Positions 17,682 to 26,561 of a stretch of 34,660 nucleotides of DNA are shown here, one piece after another. The DNA comes from Campylobacterota bacterium (GTDB taxonomy: Bacteria; Campylobacterota; Campylobacteria; Campylobacterales; Sulfurimonadaceae). Under the pieces are notes generated by a model, which was given only the letters and a program-made list of their open reading frames with translations, was not told the origin of the DNA and made no database searches. A program made the translations under genes and the position numbers. The stretch covers positions 1 to 34,660 of the forward strand of contig JAMCPS010000017.1 in assembly GCA_023379705.1 (NCBI GenBank). Direction: 5' to 3'. Numbering within the stretch: position 1 is the stretch's first letter; every line of letters starts with the position of its first letter.

Positions 17682-18799
17682 ATCCACGTATTTTTCTCTC
17701 TCCCCCTCATATGGGAGGAAATGAACAAGCCTACATTAACGAAGCCTTCGCAAGCAATTACATTGCCCCTCTTGGACATAACGTTGATTTGTTTGAACAA
17801 CAAATAAAAGAGTACACTGGGGCAAAATATGCGTTAGCCCTTACCAGTGGAACCGCTGCAATACATTTAGCCCTCCGAGTTTTAGGGATTAAAGACGGTG
17901 ATGAAATTATGGCAAGCACATTTACATTCATAGGCTCAGTAGCACCCATACTGTACGAACGATGTATCCCCTTTTTTATTGATTCCGATACTGCTAGCTG
18001 GAATCTTGATCCTGATTTGCTCGAAGAGGAATTAGCCAAGCGTTCTAGCAAGGGAATAAAACAGCCTAAAGCGCTAATACTTACTCATCTTTACGGTCAA
18101 AGTGCCCATATTCTCCGTATCAAAAATATCTGTCAAGAGTATGGTGTTCATCTCATCGAGGATGCTGCTGAAAGCTTAGGTGCCACAATGGATGGTCAGC
18201 ATACAGGAACATTCGGAGAAATGGGCGTGTACAGCTTTAACGGCAACAAAATAATCACCACAAGCGGCGGTGGCGTTCTTGTAAGTAATAATGCCAAACT
18301 CATTGAGCATGCCCGCCATCTCTCAACTCAAGCACGAGAGGCAACTTCTCATTATGAACATACAGAGTATGGTTACAACTACAGAATGAGCAACATTATC
18401 GCGGGTATTGGGCGAGGACAAATGGAGGTCATATCTGAACGAATTAAACGCCGTAGAGAAATTTTTGATCTCTACCGAGCTGAGCTTGATAATATAGAGG
18501 GTATCACTTTTATGCCGGAGCTGGAAACCTCTCATGGTAATAGATGGCTAACTACCCTGCTTTTACCAGAGAAGGTATCACCAGAAAGCATCAGAACCTA
18601 TTTGGAGAAACATAACATTGAAGCACGGCCCCTCTGGAAACCAATGCATGCACAACCCCTTTTTAAAGACTCAAATGGTTGCATTAATGGGGTAAGTGAC
18701 ACTTTGTTTGCACAGGGAATATGCCTTCCAAGCGGTTCATCTATGTCCAATAGCGAGGTTAAGCTTGTCAGCTCGCTTATCAAAGACAAGCTCTCCTAG
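17678..18799 (+). CDS. pglE: UDP-4-amino sugar aminotransferase PglE (DegT/DnrJ/EryC1 family)
   Basis: The 373-residue PLP enzyme begins [20 protein letters not shown], then NYIAPLGHNVD, both typical of PglE. LTSGTAAIHLALRV binds the cofactor phosphate, HLIEDAAESLGA holds the PLP-pairing aspartate, and K191 in FNGNKIITTSGGG is the Schiff-base lysine. STQAREATSHYEHTEYGYNY and IEARPLWKPMHAQPLF near the C-terminus are also characteristic. It aminates the UDP-4-keto-6-deoxy-GlcNAc made by PglF. The ATG at 17678 overlaps the acyltransferase stop by 4 bases. A longer frame from 17549 is a read-in from the neighbouring gene and is rejected. Confidence 0.94.
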   Translation: MNPRIFLSPPHMGGNEQAYINEAFASNYIAPLGHNVDLFEQQIKEYTGAKYALALTSGTAAIHLALRVLGIKDGDEIMASTFTFIGSVAPILYERCIPFFIDSDTASWNLDPDLLEEELAKRSSKGIKQPKALILTHLYGQSAHILRIKNICQEYGVHLIEDAAESLGATMDGQHTGTFGEMGVYSFNGNKIITTSGGGVLVSNNAKLIEHARHLSTQAREATSHYEHTEYGYNYRMSNIIAGIGRGQMEVISERIKRRREIFDLYRAELDNIEGITFMPELETSHGNRWLTTLLLPEKVSPESIRTYLEKHNIEARPLWKPMHAQPLFKDSNGCINGVSDTLFAQGICLPSGSSMSNSEVKLVSSLIKDKLS

Positions 18800-18865
18800 T
18801 TTCAGTTGATAAAGAGCCTCAGTTTGGCTAAAATACACTTACTAAAACACGGAGAAACAAATCCT

Positions 18866-20977
18866 ATGCTAAAATTAAAAGAAGAGCACGCCTCTTTACG
18901 TGCCTTATTCATTTTTATGGCTATTGCATACCTTTTTTCTATCTCCATGCGATTTATTTGGGTCAATGAAGTAAACAATATTCCTCAATTTCACTGGAAT
19001 AATGAGCTTATGATCAGCAATAATGATGGATACTATTACGCTGAAGGGGCACGTGATATCCTCCAGGGTCATCATGAACAAAATGATTTATCTCCTGTAG
19101 ATTCGGCTATGTCAAAATTAACGGCTTTACTTTCAAAAATTCTACCTATTAGTTTAGAAACACTAATTTTATATATGCCCTCATTTATTGGTTCTCTCAT
19201 TGTATTTCCACTCATTTTGATTGGTCGTGCACTGAACCAAACCACACTTGGCTTTATCGCGGCACTTATAGGCTCCATTGCGCACAGTTACTACAATCGT
19301 ACCATGACTGGCTATTACGATACGGATATGTTTAATATCGTTTTGCCTGTTTTAGAAGTTTATTCTCTGATTCTCGCATTAACCCATCAACGTAACCGTT
19401 ATCTAATTCCCATTACCATCTCTATTGCTTTATATCAATGGTGGTATCCTCAAGCGTATGCATTGGATACGGCTCTTTTTGTCATGATTATAGGGTACGC
19501 TCTGGCGTTTGATCGTAAAAATATTTACCTGTACAAAATTGCTCTTTTCATCCTCATCGGAATTTTAGCCATACCTCTTATCAGTAAAATAAGCTTGGCA
19601 TTGATTGTATTTGCTTTTTTTCACTTCCGAAATGAACTCTCTCTCAAATTCTTTTGGCCCCTCTTTGCTGGTATCATGGGGATATACTTTTTTACAGGCG
19701 GGGTAGACATCATCACGGGACTTGTAAAATCTTACGTCTTCCGTGGCTCAACCGAAAACGTCCTTTCTGCCTCTCTAAACTATTACAATGTCGTATCTAC
19801 CGTTAGAGAAGCGGGGCAGATCCCATTTACGCTTTTTGCTGAACGCATTAGCGGACATGTTATCACTTTTGTGTTGGCCTGTATTGGTTATATTATGGCG
19901 ATCATTGCTTACCGTCCACTACTTGTCACGCTTCCTCTTGCAGGTCTTGGCTTTCTTGCTATGTCTTCAGGTTTGCGCTTTACCATCTATGCAGTTCCTG
20001 TGATGGCTATCGGTATTGCATACCTAATTGTCTACCTCTCTCAATTCATTCAAATTAAAACCGTACGATATGTTTCAATACTGTTATTGACAATAGCGAT
20101 TCTTTATCCTAATTATCGTCACATAAAAGAATACATGATGCCAACCGTTATGACTACAAATGAGGTCGAAGCTTTGCATCAATTAGGCAAAATTGCTTCT
20201 GCTGAAGATTATGTGGTTGCGTGGTGGGATTACGGTTACCCTATCCGCTACTACAGCGATATCAAAACCTGGATTGATGGAGGAAAGCATTCCGGAGGTG
20301 TTAATTATCCTGCTTCATTTGTATTGACCGCCAAAGATTCTACTTCAGCAGCACACATGATGCGGCTTTACACCGAATATACGGAAAAAGGGTTTAGCGA
20401 AACCAACAAAACAAAAAATGATCTTGAGTACATGTTCGAAAAAGAAGGAGTTAAAAATCCTAATGACTTTATCACCGCTCTTGCCCTCCCGGAATATAAG
20501 TTACCGAAAAAAACACGTGATGTTTATTTGTACTTGCCGTTACGTATGATGGAAATTTTCCCTACGGTTGCGCTCTTTAGCAATCTGGATCTCACAGGTA
20601 AAAATCAGCCTCAACAGCCATTCTTTTACTCTACACGATCTGTTCAAGATACAGGACAAACCATTGAATTGGGGCAAGGGCTTTCCATCATTAAAGCAAA
20701 CAGTACTCTCAAAATGGGAATGCAAAGTTTGCCGATTAAATCCTTTTATCAAGTAGGCTACGATAAAAATCAGAAAGTTCAAGTGAAACAACAAAATTTT
20801 GCATCTGCTGGCTTAAGTGTTATTTACATGGCAAGCTACGGACAGTTCTTGGTTCTGGATGATTATTATCTACAATCCCAATACATACAGATGTTTGTTT
20901 TTGAACAGTATGACAAGAACCTTTTTCAACCTGTTATTATGAGCCCAATGACTAAAATTTACAAACTCAAAATTTAA
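18866..20977 (+). CDS. pglB: Oligosaccharyltransferase PglB (STT3 family)
   Basis: This 703-residue protein (C. jejuni PglB has 713) transfers lipid-linked glycan to asparagine in the periplasm. About 13 N-terminal membrane helices precede a periplasmic domain. D54 in SNNDGYYYAEGARD and the DxD in GYYDTDM (about residues 151-153) are metal ligands. STVRE near residue 315 aligns with the TIQE loop glutamate, and WWDYGYPIRYYSD (about 453) is the sequon-binding motif. DGGKHSGG follows, and RMMEIFPTV retains the MxxI motif. The ATG at 18866 matches the homologue N-terminus and has GGAG 11 bases upstream; an upstream TTG at 18806 would add 20 residues. The bacterial enzyme prefers D/E-x-N-x-S/T sequons. 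Confidence 0.95.
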   Translation: MLKLKEEHASLRALFIFMAIAYLFSISMRFIWVNEVNNIPQFHWNNELMISNNDGYYYAEGARDILQGHHEQNDLSPVDSAMSKLTALLSKILPISLETLILYMPSFIGSLIVFPLILIGRALNQTTLGFIAALIGSIAHSYYNRTMTGYYDTDMFNIVLPVLEVYSLILALTHQRNRYLIPITISIALYQWWYPQAYALDTALFVMIIGYALAFDRKNIYLYKIALFILIGILAIPLISKISLALIVFAFFHFRNELSLKFFWPLFAGIMGIYFFTGGVDIITGLVKSYVFRGSTENVLSASLNYYNVVSTVREAGQIPFTLFAERISGHVITFVLACIGYIMAIIAYRPLLVTLPLAGLGFLAMSSGLRFTIYAVPVMAIGIAYLIVYLSQFIQIKTVRYVSILLLTIAILYPNYRHIKEYMMPTVMTTNEVEALHQLGKIASAEDYVVAWWDYGYPIRYYSDIKTWIDGGKHSGGVNYPASFVLTAKDSTSAAHMMRLYTEYTEKGFSETNKTKNDLEYMFEKEGVKNPNDFITALALPEYKLPKKTRDVYLYLPLRMMEIFPTVALFSNLDLTGKNQPQQPFFYSTRSVQDTGQTIELGQGLSIIKANSTLKMGMQSLPIKSFYQVGYDKNQKVQVKQQNFASAGLSVIYMASYGQFLVLDDYYLQSQYIQMFVFEQYDKNLFQPVIMSPMTKIYKLKI

Positions 20978-20980
20978 CCT

Positions 20981-22792
20981 ATGTCACTACTTGAAAATAA
21001 GAGAAAAGTGTATATTTTTACCACAAATAACAACACAAGAGTCCTCTTTTTTTTCGTTGCTGATGTATTTCTATCCATCATAAGTCTCTATGGAGCTTAT
21101 TTACTTCGTTTTAATTTTTCCATTCCCGATCCTTTTTTGATCTATTTTACTGAAATCGCAGCCATTCTTATATCTCTTAAAATAATTTTTATTTTTATTT
21201 TCAGGAATTACTCTATTATATGGCGTTTTTATGGCCTAAACGAAGCTAAAAACTTGGTTTTGGCACACTTGGCTTCTTATTCTATTTTTACTTTAATCAT
21301 ATTTTCTTTACCTGCTTTATTTAGCCCTTTTCCTCGCAGTGTCATCCTTATAGATATGATGCTCTCAGTTATCCTTTTAGCAGAACTTCGCTTTATGAAG
21401 CGGCTTATTTCAGATCAAACACTTCAAGACATTCAATACAAGCCAACTCTTTTAATAGGTATCTCACCTAATACGGGCAATCTAATTAAAAGTGCCATAG
21501 ATGGTTCTCTTGCCTATTCTCCCGTAGGAATTGTTGCTATTCAAAGTAAAAATCAAAATACGGTTGGCTCGTACATCAACAATATCAAAATTTCGCGACC
21601 ACAAGATGTCCCTAGTCTTATCGAATCAAAAAAGATTACCGCTGCCATTATTGATGGATCACTGCCTTCTGAACAGTTGCGAGAAACTTATCAATTTTTA
21701 ACCAACTTGGGAATACGGGATATTAAACGATCTTCACTTCTTGCGGAAGGACGGGGCAATATTACCGAACTCTCTATCGAAGACCTCTTGGCTCGTCACC
21801 CCAATGACCTTGATACACAAGCCATCCAAAAATTTATTCAAGGAAAAAAAGTTTTGATCACAGGAGCCGGAGGCAGTATCGGGAGCGAGATATCCCTTCA
21901 ATGCCAAAATTTCGGTGCTTCAAAGCTTATCTTGATTGATCACAGTGAATACAATCTCTATCAAATTGGGGAAAAGCTTCCTAAAGCAACGCTTCGTCTG
22001 TGCAATATTCTCGATCGCACTTCACTTGAGTCTATTATGGAAACCGAAAAGCCCCACATAGTGATCCATGCGGCAGCCTACAAGCACGTTCCGCTGTGCG
22101 AAGCCAATATCCAGTCCGCCATCATGAACAATGTCCAGGGCAGCTGTAACGTGATCGACAGTGCCATCGCGCATAATGTCCCTAAGATTGTTATAATCTC
22201 TACGGATAAAGCAGTACGCCCCACCAATGTCATGGGAACTACCAAACGTATTGTGGAACTGTATGCCCAAAATGTTGATTCAAAAAACAGTGAGATCGCG
22301 GCGGTGCGTTTTGGAAATGTATTGGGTTCCAGCGGCAGTGTTATCCCAAAATTTAAATCGCAGATTGAATCAGGCGGACCCATTACACTCACCCATCCTG
22401 ATATCACCCGCTATTTTATGCTCATCAGCGAAGCGTGTCAGCTCGTACTTCAAGCCGCTGCAATTGCCAAAGGAAAAGAACTTTTTATTTTGGACATGGG
22501 AGAACCAGTCAAGATTATCGATTTAGCGCGTACGATGATAAAGCTTTATGCTGACAGAGAGGTTGAAATCGTGATGAGCGGTCTACGCCCAGGTGAGAAG
22601 CTGTATGAGGAGTTGCTAATCGATGAGAGTGAGCAAAAGACATCCTATGCATCCATCATGATAGCAGGCTCAACCCACTACCCTATCGAGCAGCTCAATC
22701 GTGATATTCAATCTCTGCTGGAAGCTACTGACCCTGTAGCAAACCTCAAAAATATCGTTCCTGAGTTTACTCCTGATACGTTAAACCTGTAA
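20981..22792 (+). CDS. pglF: Membrane-bound UDP-GlcNAc 4,6-dehydratase PglF
   Basis: The 603-residue protein has four N-terminal membrane helices (residues about 20-135). A Rossmann-like linker follows, and then the SDR dehydratase domain. VLITGAGGSIGSEISLQ near 288-304 binds NAD. IISTDKAVRPTNVMGTTKR near 404-422 is the active site, where methionine replaces the SDR tyrosine, as is normal for PglF/WbpM/CapD. GLRPGEKLYEELL near the C-terminus is also typical. It makes UDP-4-keto-6-deoxy-GlcNAc, the substrate of PglE and first committed step of bacillosamine synthesis. It starts 3 bases after pglB and ends the glycan locus. Confidence 0.95.
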   Translation: MSLLENKRKVYIFTTNNNTRVLFFFVADVFLSIISLYGAYLLRFNFSIPDPFLIYFTEIAAILISLKIIFIFIFRNYSIIWRFYGLNEAKNLVLAHLASYSIFTLIIFSLPALFSPFPRSVILIDMMLSVILLAELRFMKRLISDQTLQDIQYKPTLLIGISPNTGNLIKSAIDGSLAYSPVGIVAIQSKNQNTVGSYINNIKISRPQDVPSLIESKKITAAIIDGSLPSEQLRETYQFLTNLGIRDIKRSSLLAEGRGNITELSIEDLLARHPNDLDTQAIQKFIQGKKVLITGAGGSIGSEISLQCQNFGASKLILIDHSEYNLYQIGEKLPKATLRLCNILDRTSLESIMETEKPHIVIHAAAYKHVPLCEANIQSAIMNNVQGSCNVIDSAIAHNVPKIVIISTDKAVRPTNVMGTTKRIVELYAQNVDSKNSEIAAVRFGNVLGSSGSVIPKFKSQIESGGPITLTHPDITRYFMLISEACQLVLQAAAIAKGKELFILDMGEPVKIIDLARTMIKLYADREVEIVMSGLRPGEKLYEELLIDESEQKTSYASIMIAGSTHYPIEQLNRDIQSLLEATDPVANLKNIVPEFTPDTLNL

Positions 22793-22806
22793 GCTTATGC
22801 TTACAG
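22787..22806. terminator. Hairpin shared by convergent pglF and ilvD
   Basis: CTGTAAGC (22787-22794) and GCTTACAG (22799-22806) form a perfect 8-bp inverted repeat with a 4-base TTAT loop. Each arm contains the stop codon of one of the two convergent genes. No strong T-tract follows on either side, only TTCAGTTTT on the + side, so efficiency is uncertain. The location between convergent stops 8 bases apart supports a bidirectional terminator. Confidence 0.55.
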
Positions 22807-24492
22807 TTCAGTTTTGAGAACAGCCCCATTGGAAGCGTTTGATACTAAAAGAGCATAACGTTTTAACCACTTAGAAGTAATCTCTTTTTTATACGGTTTA
22901 AAGTTATGTCTACGTCTTTCAAGATCCTCATAAGAAACATTTAACTGAAGCAGGTGAGTATCAACATCGATCTCGATCTCATCACCATCTACAATGAGTC
23001 CAATCATGCCACCCTCAGCAGCTTCAGGACTTACGTGTCCAATAGATGCACCACGCGTAGCTCCAGAAAAACGTCCATCAGTAATAAGAGCAACGGATTC
23101 ACCCAGCCCCATACCCATGATCAATGATGTAGGTGCAAGCATCTCTTGCATACCCGGACCACCTTTAGGACCTTCATAACGGATAACAACAACATCACCC
23201 GCTTTTACTTTATGTCCCATAATCCCTTTGATCGCTTCATCTTGGGAGTTAAAGCAAATAGCCTTACCTTTAAATTGACGCATACCTGCTGCGATACCAG
23301 CAGTTTTAACAACGGCACCCTCCTCTGCAAGGTTACCAAATAAAATAGATAATCCACCTACCGGAGAGAACGCATTTTCATTTTTATGAATGATATTCTC
23401 GTCTAAAATAACAGCATCTTTGATACGTTCAGCTAAAGTCTCGCCTGTAATCATAAGAGCCGATGTATCTAAAACATTACCCTCTCGACGGCTTACTTCC
23501 AGCATAACGGCATTAACACCGCCTGCCCGGTTAACATCTTCCATATGTACCGTAGAAAGCGATGGTGAGATCTTAGCAATATGGGCAACTTTATCCCCGA
23601 TTTTATTAATATCTGCGATGTCAAAATCAACATCTGCTTCTTTAGCAATAGCTAAAAGGTGCAAAACCGTATTTGAAGAACCACCCATAGCCATATCAAT
23701 AACAAAAGCATTGTTAATCGCTTTATGATTGAGTACATTTTTCATATTATATTTGCTAGAATCTTCCATCTTAGCAATCTCAACAATTCGCTTTGCCGCT
23801 GTTTTTACCATCTCGATACGTTCAGGAGTCATAGCTAGTACCGTACCATTACCTGGTAGTGCAACACCCATAGCTTCACATAGAGTGTTCATAGAGTTTG
23901 CTGTAAACATACCCGAACATGACCCACCACTTGGACACGCTTCACACTCTATCTCTTTAAGCTCTTCATCGGTCATTTTACCTTCAGCATGTTGGCCAAC
24001 TGCTTCAAAAGCTGTCGCAAGATCAATCGGCGTACCATCTTTTTTATGACCCGCCTTCATAGGACCACCAGAGATGAAAATAGTAGGAACATTAACCCGC
24101 AGTGCACCCATCAACATACCGGGAACAATCTTGTCGCAGTTAGGAATACAAATCATTGCATCAAGTTTATGTGCATTCATCACCGTTTCAATACTGTCTG
24201 CAATGATCTCACGACTTGGAAGCGAATACAGCATACCATCATGACCCATCGCAATACCGTCATCAACACCGATGGTATTAAACTCAAATGGTACACCCCC
24301 CGCTTCACGAATCGCCTCTTTTATAATACGACCGTACTCCTGGAGAAAAAAGTGCCCTGGAATAATATCGATGTGAGAGTTTGCAACACCAATAAACGGT
24401 TTGTCAAAATCTTCATCTTTAAGACCTGTTGCCCGTAATAAACTACGGTGTGGAGTTTTGTCAAACCCTTTTTTAATCGTATCGCTTCGCAT
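22801..24492 (-). CDS. ilvD: Dihydroxy-acid dehydratase
   Basis: The 563-residue protein begins [20 protein letters not shown] and has [35 protein letters not shown] and [19 protein letters not shown] carry the conserved iron-sulfur-cluster cysteines. Late in the sequence, [19 protein letters not shown] is a further family signature. It dehydrates 2,3-dihydroxy-3-methylbutanoate and the methylpentanoate analogue in valine, leucine and isoleucine synthesis. AAGGA precedes the ATG by 5 bases. It lies alone on the - strand and is a housekeeping gene marking the edge of the glycan locus. Confidence 0.97.
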   Translation of the reverse strand: MRSDTIKKGFDKTPHRSLLRATGLKDEDFDKPFIGVANSHIDIIPGHFFLQEYGRIIKEAIREAGGVPFEFNTIGVDDGIAMGHDGMLYSLPSREIIADSIETVMNAHKLDAMICIPNCDKIVPGMLMGALRVNVPTIFISGGPMKAGHKKDGTPIDLATAFEAVGQHAEGKMTDEELKEIECEACPSGGSCSGMFTANSMNTLCEAMGVALPGNGTVLAMTPERIEMVKTAAKRIVEIAKMEDSSKYNMKNVLNHKAINNAFVIDMAMGGSSNTVLHLLAIAKEADVDFDIADINKIGDKVAHIAKISPSLSTVHMEDVNRAGGVNAVMLEVSRREGNVLDTSALMITGETLAERIKDAVILDENIIHKNENAFSPVGGLSILFGNLAEEGAVVKTAGIAAGMRQFKGKAICFNSQDEAIKGIMGHKVKAGDVVVIRYEGPKGGPGMQEMLAPTSLIMGMGLGESVALITDGRFSGATRGASIGHVSPEAAEGGMIGLIVDGDEIEIDVDTHLLQLNVSYEDLERRRHNFKPYKKEITSKWLKRYALLVSNASNGAVLKTEL

Positions 24493-24530
24493 GAAATTCC
24501 TTTGAATAAATTGATATTTGAATTGGCAAG

Positions 24531-24536
24531 ATTATA
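24531..24536 (-). promoter_or_regulatory. Probable -10 box of ilvD
   Basis: On the - strand this reads TATAAT, a perfect consensus, 38 bases upstream of the ilvD start codon. No good -35 box lies at the usual spacing; the region upstream is T-rich (AGTTTTTGAG), which is common in Campylobacterota sigma-70 promoters. Confidence 0.55.
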
Positions 24537-24597
24537 CCGAAGGGGAACTCTCAAAAACTTTCATTACAGTACAAAAATAAAAAATTAAGCAAAACTC

Positions 24598-24626
24598 TTT
24601 ACAGACTCTAAAAAAGTTGCTATACT
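24598..24626 (+). promoter_or_regulatory. Sigma-70 promoter of the tRNA cluster
   Basis: TTTACA at 24598-24603 and TATACT at 24621-24626 are separated by 17 bases, and tRNA-Gly starts 19 bases after the -10 box. This is the best matched -35/-10 pair I noticed in the window, fitting a strongly expressed stable-RNA operon. Confidence 0.7.
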
Positions 24627-24645
24627 TCCACTCCACGAAAAAGAT

Positions 24646-24720
<75 letters not shown>

Positions 24721-24721
24721 T

Positions 24722-24771
24722 ATATCTCAGTTGAAATATCAGCCTTTGATGTCTTAACTGAGGTATTTTTC
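24722..24771 (+). terminator. Long hairpin with T-tract between tRNA-Gly and tRNA-Leu
   Basis: Arm 24722-24741 pairs with arm 24747-24766 over about 20 positions, with one A-C mismatch and a few G-T pairs, around a five-base GCCTT loop. It is followed by TTTTT ending at 24770. This has the shape of an intrinsic terminator. It lies inside the cluster and ends only 10 bases before tRNA-Leu, so it may attenuate the downstream tRNAs or serve as a processing site. Confidence 0.6.
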
Positions 24772-24780
24772 GTTATCGTT

Positions 24781-24867
24781 GCCCGGATGGCGAAATCGGT
24801 AGACGCAAGGGACTTAAAATCCCTCGGTGGTAACACTGTGCCGGTTCAAGTCCGGCTCCGGGCACCA
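24781..24867 (+). tRNA. tRNA-Leu (anticodon UAA)
   Basis: The 87-base gene has acceptor arms GCCCGGA and TCCGGGC with an encoded ACCA end. The anticodon stem-loop GGGACTTAAAATCCC gives UAA. The long variable arm CTCGGTGGTAACACTGTG is that of a class II tRNA, and the T arm contains CGGTTCAAGTCCG. Confidence 0.96.
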
Positions 24868-24876
24868 CAAATGGAT

Positions 24877-24950
24877 GGTGGCATGGCCAAGTGGTAAGGC
24901 GCTGGTTTGCAAAACCTTGACCCCCGGTTCGAATCCGGGTGCCACCTCCA
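24877..24950 (+). tRNA. tRNA-Cys (anticodon GCA)
   Basis: The 74-base gene has acceptor arms GGTGGCA and TGCCACC followed by TCCA. The anticodon loop TTTGCAAA gives GCA, and the T arm reads CCGGTTCGAATCCGG. It lies 9 bases after tRNA-Leu, so the two are co-transcribed. Confidence 0.96.
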
Positions 24951-24977
24951 CAATGTAAAATATACTCATTCTTATAC

Positions 24978-25065
24978 GGGTCACTGGCAGAGTGGTCGAA
25001 TGCACCGGTCTTGAAAACCGGCGAGGGTTAAACCTCCCAAGGTTCAAATCCTTGGTGGCCCGCCA
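24978..25065 (+). tRNA. tRNA-Ser (anticodon UGA)
   Basis: The 88-base class II tRNA has acceptor arms GGGTCAC and GTGGCCC (one T-G pair) with GCCA at the end. The anticodon stem-loop CCGGTCTTGAAAACCGG gives UGA. The long variable arm is CGAGGGTTAAACCTCCC, and the T arm contains AAGGTTCAAATCCTT. It is the last tRNA of the cluster. Confidence 0.95.
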
Positions 25066-25117
25066 TCATACGAAAATCCCCTTACTTTGTTTCTATCCTA
25101 TCATTGTTTTCTTGTAC

Positions 25118-25123
25118 TATAAT
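25118..25123 (+). promoter_or_regulatory. Probable -10 box of the MBL-fold hydrolase gene
   Basis: TATAAT, perfect consensus, 35 bases before the ATG at 25159, in a T-rich upstream region without a clear -35 box. The gene therefore probably has its own promoter rather than reading through from the tRNAs. Confidence 0.5.
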
Positions 25124-25158
25124 AGCGTTTTTATACATTATTATCGGATTGGCTTTTT

Positions 25159-26073
25159 ATGACCAAAGAAATGACTTCTCCAAAAATACCTTTTTTCAAA
25201 ATTCTTCGTTGGCAGTTTTCTAAATACCTATCCAAAAAAATTCCCCAAAAAGAAGCGTTGAGCGTTCAAACACATTCACACCTGCCGCAGGGAGAATACG
25301 CTATGTGGATGGGGCATGCGACACTGTGGCTGAGACTGGGAGAAACAACCGTTGCCATCGATCCTGTTTTGGAAAACATACCGATGCATCGGCGTTTCAC
25401 ACCCCTTCCCCTGCCCAAAGAACAACTACGTGCAGACATCGTCCTCATAACCCATGCACACTACGACCACTACGATACAGCTTCTGTAAAATTTTTACTT
25501 TCACAAAATCCAGACCTCATCATCGTCGCTCCCGCAGGATTTTGGCGCTACATGAAAGGGATGATTGACAGAGAGCAGTGTTTTGAGATGGAGTGGTGGG
25601 AATCGTTAATGGTGAGAGGACTGTTTATCACTCTGACGCCCGCAAAGCATTGGAGTAAACGAACGCTCTTTGACACCAATAAAGCGTTATGGGGCGGGTA
25701 TGTTATACAAAACGAAGAACACACCCTCTATCATAGCGGGGATAGTGCTATGGGGGATCATTTTAAAGCTATCGGGGATCGTTTTGAAATCGACGAAGCA
25801 TTTTTACCTATTGGCGCCTATAAACCTGAATGGATCATGAGTCACAATCACATTAATCCACCTCAAGCATTACAAGCTGCCATTGATTTTGGGGCACAAA
25901 CGCTTATCCCAATTCACTACGGCACATTTGATCTCTCGGATGAGCCTCTAGATGAACCGCTGGAATGGTTCAAAGAATGTGTGGCACAAGATACCTCACA
26001 TCTCGAAAGTTATATTTTAAAAATTGGAGAAGTTTATCGCTTTAGCACTACATCCACTGATAAATCAACCTGA
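25159..26073 (+). CDS. Metallo-beta-lactamase-fold hydrolase (NAPE-PLD/UlaG-like)
   Basis: The 304-residue protein has YAMWMGHATLWLRLGE near residues 48-63, which is the MGH(A/S) strand of RomA/NAPE-PLD-type enzymes. The metal-binding THAHYDHYD carries H99, H101, D103 and H104. Later ligands are the H in TPAKHWS, the D in YHSGDSAMG and the H in IPIHYGTF, so two metal ions can be bound. There is no signal peptide; it is probably cytoplasmic or membrane-associated. Relatives hydrolyse phosphodiesters or lactones, but the substrate here cannot be named. Its 3' end overlaps the convergent yceI-like gene by 40 bases. Confidence 0.85.
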   Translation: MTKEMTSPKIPFFKILRWQFSKYLSKKIPQKEALSVQTHSHLPQGEYAMWMGHATLWLRLGETTVAIDPVLENIPMHRRFTPLPLPKEQLRADIVLITHAHYDHYDTASVKFLLSQNPDLIIVAPAGFWRYMKGMIDREQCFEMEWWESLMVRGLFITLTPAKHWSKRTLFDTNKALWGGYVIQNEEHTLYHSGDSAMGDHFKAIGDRFEIDEAFLPIGAYKPEWIMSHNHINPPQALQAAIDFGAQTLIPIHYGTFDLSDEPLDEPLEWFKECVAQDTSHLESYILKIGEVYRFSTTSTDKST

Positions 26074-26561
26074 TCACGTACCGTTAAAAAAACCATCTTT
26101 GGGGGTTTGATCCCAAAATCTGACATCCTCATTATACTGGAAGCTTTGATACGGACCTTTGACCCTTCTTGCCCAATACTGCCCTCGAAGCTCATAGGTT
26201 TCGTAACGCCATGCAAGTTCATCGTCCCTTTAAGAAGATAATTGTTTCCTCCCTTGGCTATCACATCTTTTATCTCAAAAGAAGCTTTGGGAAACGTATC
26301 CGATTCCAACGTTTCTTGCATATTCGTATCGCGTTTTTTGTTATCACTGATTAAATCCGCCATACTTACTTCTATAGTACCGCGTAATGTCGTTGCGGCT
26401 TCTTCCATCCAAAGACGGGAAACAGCTTTTTTAGCAGTAGGATCGATGCTCGAATCCCCAAAAACTTCTGTATGCGCCTTTATTGATCCTGACTCAAAAT
26501 TCAACGGCCCCGCGTATAAAAAACCACATGCCATTATGGCCAACAAACTTATTTTTCTCAT
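26034..26561 (-). CDS. YceI-family periplasmic lipid-binding protein
   Basis: The 175-residue protein begins MRKISLLAIMACGFLYAGPL, a signal peptide with likely cleavage after YA. LNFESGSIKAHTEVFG, FPKASFEIKDV and LLKGTMNLHGVTKPMSFEG are YceI signatures, and the fold is a lipocalin-like barrel that binds polyisoprenoids such as quinones. The stop sits within the 3' end of the convergent hydrolase gene. The ATG at 26561 overlaps the upstream membrane-protein gene by 4 bases, and an AAGGGG site lies upstream; an in-frame start at 26678 inside that gene is rejected. It is the last gene of a six-gene - strand operon. In Escherichia coli, yceI is adjacent to a b-type cytochrome gene, a parallel to the heme-protein homologue encoded here. 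Confidence 0.88.
   Translation of the reverse strand: MRKISLLAIMACGFLYAGPLNFESGSIKAHTEVFGDSSIDPTAKKAVSRLWMEEAATTLRGTIEVSMADLISDNKKRDTNMQETLESDTFPKASFEIKDVIAKGGNNYLLKGTMNLHGVTKPMSFEGSIGQEGSKVRIKASSIMRMSDFGIKPPKMVFLTVRDQVDLSVDVVLKR

Noticed and set aside
21047-21054. Run of eight T in the start of pglF as a phase-variable tract
   Set aside because: It encodes phenylalanines in a membrane helix where T-runs are expected. The reading frame is intact, and Campylobacterota phase variation usually uses G/C tracts.
23390-24438. Several long frames on the + strand opposite ilvD (for example 23390-23728, 23729-24049, 23989-24438)
   Set aside because: They are antisense to a clear, fully conserved ilvD and have low-complexity, non-family-like translations. 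They are shadows of its codon use.
25266-25568. Antisense and alternate-frame ORFs (25266-25448, 25305-25568) within the MBL-fold gene
   Set aside because: They overlap entirely with a gene carrying all metal ligands and have no ribosome site or recognisable motif.
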